Source: Kalmusia sp. IMI 367209 (taxonomy: Eukaryota; Ascomycota; Dothideomycetes; Pleosporales; Didymosphaeriaceae). From it: a stretch of 64,000 nt of DNA. The notes beneath the pieces are model-generated. The model worked only from the letters and a program-made list of their open reading frames with translations, searched no databases and was not told where the DNA came from. The stretch lies in contig JAPEUQ010000001.1 in the NCBI GenBank assembly GCA_027946365.1, positions 2,852,001-2,916,000 of the forward strand, given 5' to 3'. Shown one piece after another: positions 57,514 to 64,000 of this stretch (the first letter of the stretch is position 1; every line of letters begins with the position of its first letter). A program made the translations under genes and the position numbers.

Positions 57514-60500
57514 GTTTGATATGTAGGCAGAAATGTTTTTGCCTGGCCGGTGAGTCAGTAACGTTGGTGACTGGAAGGGCGGAGGCAGCACGAACCTTAA
57601 TGCAGCAGCCAATGGGGTGGGAAGGTGATCCGAGCGCAGTGTTCCGGACAGTACAGGCGAAGGTTGGTGTCGGTGGGCCAAAAAGAATCTTGTTGAAACT
57701 CTTTGACGGGTAAGGCTGTGTTGAAGCTGGTGATGCGAGAGGCCTGAAGCGAGCGGGCCTGGTGTATATATGTTTCTCTGACGCTGGATGACCAGTCCGG
57801 GATGCTCGGGCTTGAGCATAACACCGACAAGTGCTCACCGCAAGGAAAGCCTGCGCCAGCGTCCGAGCGCCTCGGCCACTTAATCGGACAGGGGTTGCTG
57901 TCGTCCGCTAGCTCCGCCCGTAAAAGTCCCTTGTAGTGATTACGAACCTTGGAAATCACTCGGCCGACCGCATTCGGGCTTTACGCATCCCCAGGGCTGG
58001 AATTTGGAGATAACTCATCATGCTGGATGAATCATAACGTATGCATGCTTGCCATGAGCCACGAGCCATGGGCCATGGATCGCTACCGCACCAGCGCCGC
58101 GACATGTCCGCCCTTCTTGCTACGAGTCACAAAGTCCGGTTAGTCACCCAGCGTCACCGCTTGCAGACCGCAATTCTGTGCCTTCGCTGCATGCGCTGCC
58201 AGTTGCGAGGACGCGCAGCGAGCGTCGTCCGCACACACTTGCTGCTGCCTGAGCCCACTGTGTGTGTGTGCTGGCGTGCGCTGGCAACCCACGCGCCCTT
58301 GGAGCCCACACAGCGCCCATACCATAGTAGAGCCCAGCATGCCCTCAGCCTCCGCGTGCCGCGAATCAGGGCCTCAGCTGATAGCGTGGGCCGCCACAGG
58401 CAGCGAGGTCACCGCCCGCCCTGCGGACCATCCGCTGCCGCCGCCCGCCGGCTGTCTGGTTGTCTGGCTGTCAAAGCACACAAAGGCACTGCGACGCCGC
58501 GTTCGGCGCCCTCGCGGCCCATCCCTGGCTTGCTCTCGCGTCGCATCGCGACAGTCCAGCGACCAGCTGCCTGCTCGTCGTCTACACGCAATTGATCGCA
58601 TCATGGGCCAATCCGAGAGAGCCATTGGGGCGTTGGCAAGGCGGTCGGCGCTCTGTGTTGCACCTCTTCCGCCGGGACGTGTTGCGTTCCGCTGCTCGCC
58701 CTGAGCCTGCCAACAGTTGGCTCGGGGTCGGAGCCTTCATCTTCTCCCGTTCCTGACGGTTCCCTGGTAGCACGCCTGCCTGGGAGTCATCATGTCACTG
58801 CTCGGACGAATCCAGCGCGCGTGCGCCGTGGGCGGGCTCTCGGTGTCTTGGGGCTCCTTTGAGCGGGCGAACCGCGCGGAAACCAGCACGCGGCCACCAA
58901 AGTGTGGGGAAACGTCATGGGCAGATCATGACTTTTGGCACCACCGCACTAAACAAGCACGCCTTTGTTCACGATTGAAAATTCCTGTCGATTACTCACA
59001 GCCCAGGGCACCAGCACGCTTCCTGATTGGCCGCGTCGCTGGCTTTGTTAACATTTGCTGAACAATCTCGCTCTGACAAATGTCTCCAGCCAATGGCGAG
59101 CACGACTATGCCTTATTACATGATCATGTCTTTCAAATCTCCCTATCACGTCCGTCAGCTTCGACGTGCCATAAGCCAGCCCCTCACCGGGTGAATGCCC
59201 TCCATTTGCGATGTCGCGGGTGCGCCGTAGAATTCATGCGCCGGTGCGAGGAACGTCGATACGCCAATACGCCAACGCCAATACGCCAATTTCGCAATAC
59301 ACGCCAGCGTTATGGCTACCGCTTCCGGAAAGTCCAGTCCCCCCTCAATTCATTGCAAATCTATTTTCATCTTGCGCTTTGGGCGCTAGGTAATGCCCCC
59401 ATTTTCAGGCATGCAAGCCTCTTCAGCCTCGCCCTCGAGACTGCAACGATTCGACCTTCCACGCCGCCGGTCACTCGCAAGTCGCAAAGCAGGCGTTCCC
59501 ACGGTGTTCCCAAGGGCTGAACTTCCTCGAAGCGGGCAAGTGGCTCGCCTTTGGCGTTGACTCAGCTCTCGCTTCGCTACCTCGGCGATACTTCGCACAG
59601 CCTTACGGTACCATCGCGCTTGCTCAGGGTAACACCACATGCAAGGAGCATATTAAGCGTCTGACACCGTTCCCCTCTAGGTAATCAATTGCAATCGTTC
59701 ACCGCTGCATCTGTGCGCCTGGTCAGTCTTCACCGCAGCCTCACCGGCAGGGTCCAATATAGGCGACCCCGAGTAATGCCACGGCGCATACATACCAGCG
59801 CGCGTCCCCGTTTCAGAATGAGTCGAACTGATGTTCGTTGCACCGCCTCTGCCACCGCCAGAGCATGACTGTTACTCTACTTCGATATTGCATCCACTGC
59901 TCACGTTGGAATGCACTCGGTTCCTTCATGGTTGCATTGAGTATCATGCATCCTAAACTAAATCGTCTATCTTCACAAGGCCCATACTGCTAACGTCGCT
60001 TCGAAATGTTGATCGTAGACTTGCAGGATTCTTACCGGTCTTGGTGGTCGGCTATCCACCTTCGCACTCGCTAATGATTGCTCATCCGCCATACACCGCC
60101 AAAAGCCTGGTTACACGGAATGCCAATATCTGCACAGTATTACCGACACTTTCTCTTTTCGTTGCCTCGTTCTTGACAAAGGGACGCTGCAAAATTGCAT
60201 TTCCTATTACCTCGCATGAAGAGTTATGACTGATGAGATCGCCAGATGCCTTGCAGCGCTCCCTAGCGATGATACTGCGCCGTTACGACTAAACAATCGC
60301 ACATATTTGAGAAAGAGCTTGACGTATGAATTGCTGCTCTTACCGTCATGGTCCGCGGCTCAACCTGTTGTCATGTATTCGTAATCGAATAACCGAGCAT
60401 TTCCCGTACGACTAAGCGACCACAGCGATACCACCACCATTGGTCATTCCTACTCACCTCCAATATCCGGTATCGCACCATGCGTAAGGCGCTATTACTT

Positions 60501-63500
60501 CCGTTTACTCCACGGATATCGCATAGGCCATTGTCTCATCCCCTAGAGCCGCTGGATGGAGTTCGTCGCCAAGCTCAGTCTATCCTAGGTATCTTATCAG
60601 TCGATCGCCTTACGCAAGAAGAGAGCCCTCCCGCTACAGGCACTAGCACTGCATAAACGACTAGACGTTTCATAATCTGATTTCCACAGCATTCAGCGGC
60701 ATTCCACGCTTCGTGGATCCTGATTGCGGGGTAAGTCCCCGAAGTCCGCTGGGCATTTGTTGGCTCAACGCCAAGGTCCAACTCCGTATGTCTCGAGGAA
60801 CAAGGCGGCACGGTTAGCAAGCGATGCCGCTACGGCTTATGCAGCGCTCTGCAAGATATCACAATGGATCTATCAAAGTCCGGAGTGGGGCAAGCGGGAC
60901 GATCGATGATCAGAGGATGTAGTGTGTTGAGGCTGGCTGTGAAGGATCTCGGCATGTGTGCGATCGTGACTTAGGGTCCATTGGTGTTGTGTTGGCGACC
61001 ATGGGCGATATTGCTTGTCCGAAGGTAAGTCCGTTGGTGTGCTTGTGGCTTGCGGGGTAGAAAGTTAGACGACGGATGGAATGGGCATACGGCGTGGAGC
61101 GAATCGGTATCATGCTGTACGGAGAGGCACAAGTCCGACGCTGCTGTGCCGCTCGTGGTAGATGTTGAGTGCTGCTCGAAGGCCTTCCTCGGTCAAAATC
61201 TTTTCACTACATCCAAGCCTACCAATCAGGCGTTGATATGCCGACCAATTGCACGGATAGCACTAGAGGTAGAAGTACTTGATTTTTCTCAATTGATCAG
61301 AACATTCCATCTTCGCCACACTTAATAATGTTATTGTGCAGTGTCCTCATAATCTGATAATATCAAGCACACCTGGCAAAAAAACAGCATCTGTTGCTTT
61401 TTTTTTTTTAGTGTGATATCAATCGCTTCTTCAAAACGAAAAACTCACACAAGCACTTGGACAAATCTAATATCATGCCGGAGCATCAACTGGTAGTAAC
61501 GTCAAATATCAACATCAAGCTAAACCGATGATAACCACCACGAGAAGCAGATCCCCCCTACCACGCGAAGATTCATGAGTGCTATGAGGTGAATTCCAGG
61601 CAAGAGAACAGTCACCAACGCCTCCATTGTTCTTTGGTGTCGAGACTTCCTCGGAAGCCATACCATTGGAACCCAATCCAGATTTCTAGCCCAACGACAG
61701 GACAAAACATCGAAGTCCCGCTCGTATGCTTTCGTTCCCTCCAGAGGTGGGGAGAAGAAGTGTGGACGTTGATCTACGAGGAAGTAGCTGGCATTCATAC
61801 CGTTCGTCTTGCGCCAACGAGTCCCCCGCATAGATTGTAGAAGGACTTGGAAGAAACGAGGAAATTGCAACTAGGGATAGTTTCGGAACACATCAGCTCT
61901 TCGTTCGCACGCTTCGCACATGGCTTTGGGTGTGCAAGATTCCGATCAAACAGTCTCGTGCGCTTAGACATTGTCGCTTTCTCAACGACGGGAAGCGCTC
62001 GCATGCACGTCCTTTGCGTCATTTTAGTCCGCTGGGAAAAAGTATAGGTATTCTGTACCGCTCACGGTCCGCCACAGGCGAACGTTTAAGCCTTTAGTCT
62101 TTTGGAAAATCCTTCGTTCTCTCGGACGGCTCGCCTGTCGCGTACATTAAGCCCGCTATGGTCGCAAGCTCATGAGATGTTCAACCGATACGTTGAATGG
62201 ATCGCACTTTCACATGAATGGAATACGCAAACGTTTTAGACCACAGACGCAGAGGGCAAGCAACATACATAGCAGGTGATGCTTTTCAGTCCTAGGCTGG
62301 AAGTAGACATGTTACGACCATGAGAGAGAAGCTTCCCGATGTCTATAGGCAGACTCGTTGGAGACGCACCATGGGTCTGGCTTGCCATATTTTCGGAGAC
62401 GGAGATGGAGCTTGCGCTTCCGTACGGCTCGCAGTCGCACATAGAGAAGTAGGCGTAGCACCTTTATCATGTGGAGGTGCTAGTAGGTTTTGAAATTTCA
62501 AATCTGGGAGTCGGGGCGGGAGTGTGGTTGGTGTTGTTGGAGGACAGCGAGGTTTATAGTGTTTCTCGCTGAGTCTGCAACATATAAGATGTGGAAGGTT
62601 GTTTTAGAATAGCAAAGGTATGTGGCTTCGTGGATTGACTGCGTAGGTTATGTTCGAAGACTAGACACGCGGCATAGATCTTGATCATTTACTCCCGTAA
62701 AGTTTAAAGAGCTCAGAGTGGTTACATAAGTTACTCAAGACAGACTCTTCTGCACGCGATGGATTATTTTTGTTGGTCGGAGAAGGGGAAAGTTCAAACA
62801 TGTATCCATCTCTGGTGCCATTTTGATGTACAAAGAGCGTCCGCAATCATCGATAGATGGTAGATTTCGAGGTGGGAGTAAGAGGGCCTCGCCAGTTGCT
62901 TTGATGGAACAAAGAGGCTGGCTCCATGAGAAGATACTTAGTACTACAAAACAAGCTCCCAAATAGGAGAATTTGGCTTGAAATTCGATCCGAAACGAGT
63001 AGCTGCGTTGTGGCGGTGCCCCGTAATACTTTGGGCCAGGAGAAGGAACTCACACATTTGTGGCTATAGATGTACTTGGAGAGCGCAGAATAGTCCCAGC
63101 ATGAATAGTGCATCCACCCAATTCCATTCGGACAAGGAGATTCCATATGATGGATTTGCCCTGCTTCTCCTCGAGTCCAACACGAGGACCTGGCACATGG
63201 CTGCTGGGTCGGCTTATTTTAGTCCACAGAGGGGGAGAAGCACAAAATAGAATAGTTCGACGTCAGTCTTACTTTTAGTCGCCTGTGCCGACAGTTGTGG
63301 TGTGAGGAAGTATATACAAAGCGGGAAGGGTGAGATTTATACTCGACCGACGCACTCGATCCCATGAAAAACTCTGTTCCACAGATTCAGACATGGGGTA
63401 AAATCTTCGTATTCTCGGTTTCGCTCATGTATTTAATCGGCGCCGAAATGGGGGCTCATCGATTATACTCCTGTCGATTTGGGGTGAGAATGTGTATAGG

Positions 63501-63722
63501 CTGGGTTACTGCTGTCACAGCTTTCGTTTCTCCCGGATTGCAGGAGGAGATGGACATTCGAGTTTCAAGAAAAAGGCCGAGACCACAGAAGCAATGTTCA
63601 AGGCCGTTGTCAGTTTTTAGTCTCCACGCAAGCAACATGTATGCTGAACTTTAATGATTTTAGTCTTGACAATGCTATTCAATCCAACCGAGGGAGTGTC
63701 TCATGCACCAGACTAGAAGGAG
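57514..63722. other. 6.2 kb gene-poor region
   Basis: No gene is supported. 57.5-59.6 kb is GC-rich and probably holds the promoter and leader of the acidic protein gene. 59.6-62 kb is stop-rich. On the minus strand near 61520-61870 and 62735-63250 some frames have protein-like stretches (for example SLSEWNWVDALFM near 63105-63150), but I could not build a gene from them. A short direct repeat of ACGCCAAT lies near 59260-59290. Confidence 0.35.
59260..59290 (+). repeat. ACGCCAAT short tandem repeat
   Basis: Three to four imperfect copies of an ACGCCAAT(A) unit, non-coding. Confidence 0.7.
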
Positions 63723-64000
63723 TTAAATGCTAACGAAGATGAACCCAGTACGCGATCCGGTTTCCAATTCACCAAACCCGCCCAGGACGCATAGAAAGAG
63801 CGCTCCGCGTTCCTGTCAGCATCCGCAACCCGCTCTGGGCCCATAGCCCACTCCGCGTTCCCGTCCACAACATTGGGTTCACATAGTGGCATGGAGAAAA
63901 TTTTGACCCTGTCACTTACAATCAGGCTCAAAATCTCTTCCCTTTCGTCTGGTAACCACTTTGCTGAATTTGGGTCAAGCCTCTCACGGTCATAATAACA
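63723..64000 (-). CDS. 3' end of a gene running off the window (unknown)
   Basis: An exon entering from the right edge (64000-63920) reads DRERLDPNSAKWLPDEREEI and LSLI, then a GTAAGT donor. A 107-base intron with branch-like GCTGAC and CAG acceptor leads to a 30-codon last exon (63812-63723) ending in TAA. Phase closes and gives ERGALFLCVLGGFGELETGS near the end. The two exons together look coding, but the product is too short to identify, and the last exon rests on splice consensus alone. Confidence 0.35.

Noticed and set aside
61520..61870. Minus-strand frame of 116 codons
   Set aside because: No recognisable domain. Parts of it recall a hydrolase motif in more than one frame, which is not reliable evidence.
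62236..62442. Minus-strand frame (MCDCEPYGSASSISVSENMA) with faint resemblance to the AflR-type transcription factor tail
   Set aside because: No zinc-cluster exon or clean splice partner is found nearby, and the resemblance is only compositional.
1..64000. tRNA, rRNA, CRISPR arrays, transposon terminal repeats and telomere repeats
   Set aside because: I looked for T-loop signatures, regularly spaced repeats, long terminal or inverted repeats and TTAGGG arrays by eye and found none I could support. tRNAscan-SE and a repeat finder would settle this.

Overview
This window looks like nuclear chromosomal DNA of a filamentous ascomycete. A Dothideomycete-type fungus is my best guess, but that is inferred from the families present and not proven. 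Most genes carry short introns (about 44-107 bases) with GTRNGT-like donors and branch points such as GCTAAC or GCTGAC. The recognisable families are fungal: Zrg17-type zinc transporter, DUF3433, DUF3292, Ish1/Msc1-like, 2EXR, fungal FAD-linked oxidase and CE8 pectin methylesterase. I saw no operons, CRISPR array, rRNA or tRNA that I could support. The gene models were built by joining open frames at splice sites whose phase closes, so exon edges are generally firmer than start codons.

Layout. 0-8 kb holds four minus-strand genes: an Ish1/Msc1-like stress protein, a small mitochondrial-type protein, an RBR (RING-IBR-RING) ubiquitin ligase and a Zrg17-like zinc transporter. The transporter shares a divergent 0.5 kb promoter with a plus-strand two-span membrane protein. 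8.6-16 kb carries plus-strand genes: a 2EXR/F-box-like protein, a cyclin-L-like protein and two unknowns. 16.8-19.5 kb is a large DUF3433 membrane protein on the minus strand. 21-32 kb is the most distinctive part. After one unknown gene it holds three consecutive same-strand genes (A at 23.5, B at 25.9 and C at 29.8 kb). They share an N-terminal domain ending in a GxxIWG motif, a splice site of the same phase just after that domain, a variable low-complexity linker and a C-terminal helical domain around LETLW..G and LLTW. They appear to be an undescribed tandem paralog family. 33-37 kb has a membrane and coiled-coil protein plus the Golgi GTPase Arl1 in five exons. 38.4-40.2 kb is a basic nuclear-type protein, followed by a decayed gene with many stops (40.9-42.65 kb). 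42.9-49.2 kb holds an O-methyltransferase and a secreted FAD-linked oxidase in divergent orientation, then a secreted pectin methylesterase. 50.7-52.9 kb is a DUF3292 membrane protein and 56.8-57.5 kb a small acidic protein. From 57.5 kb to the end the sequence is nearly gene-free, apart from a probable two-exon gene end at the right edge.

The points that most deserve checking are the A/B/C tandem family, an apparent one-base frameshift in a C-run inside a conserved motif of the zinc transporter, and the pseudogene whose stop codons all fit C-to-T change. Functional links between neighbours are weak. The O-methyltransferase and oxidase pair could belong to a small secondary-metabolism or aromatic-modification unit. 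The other named genes are housekeeping or trafficking functions that happen to be adjacent.
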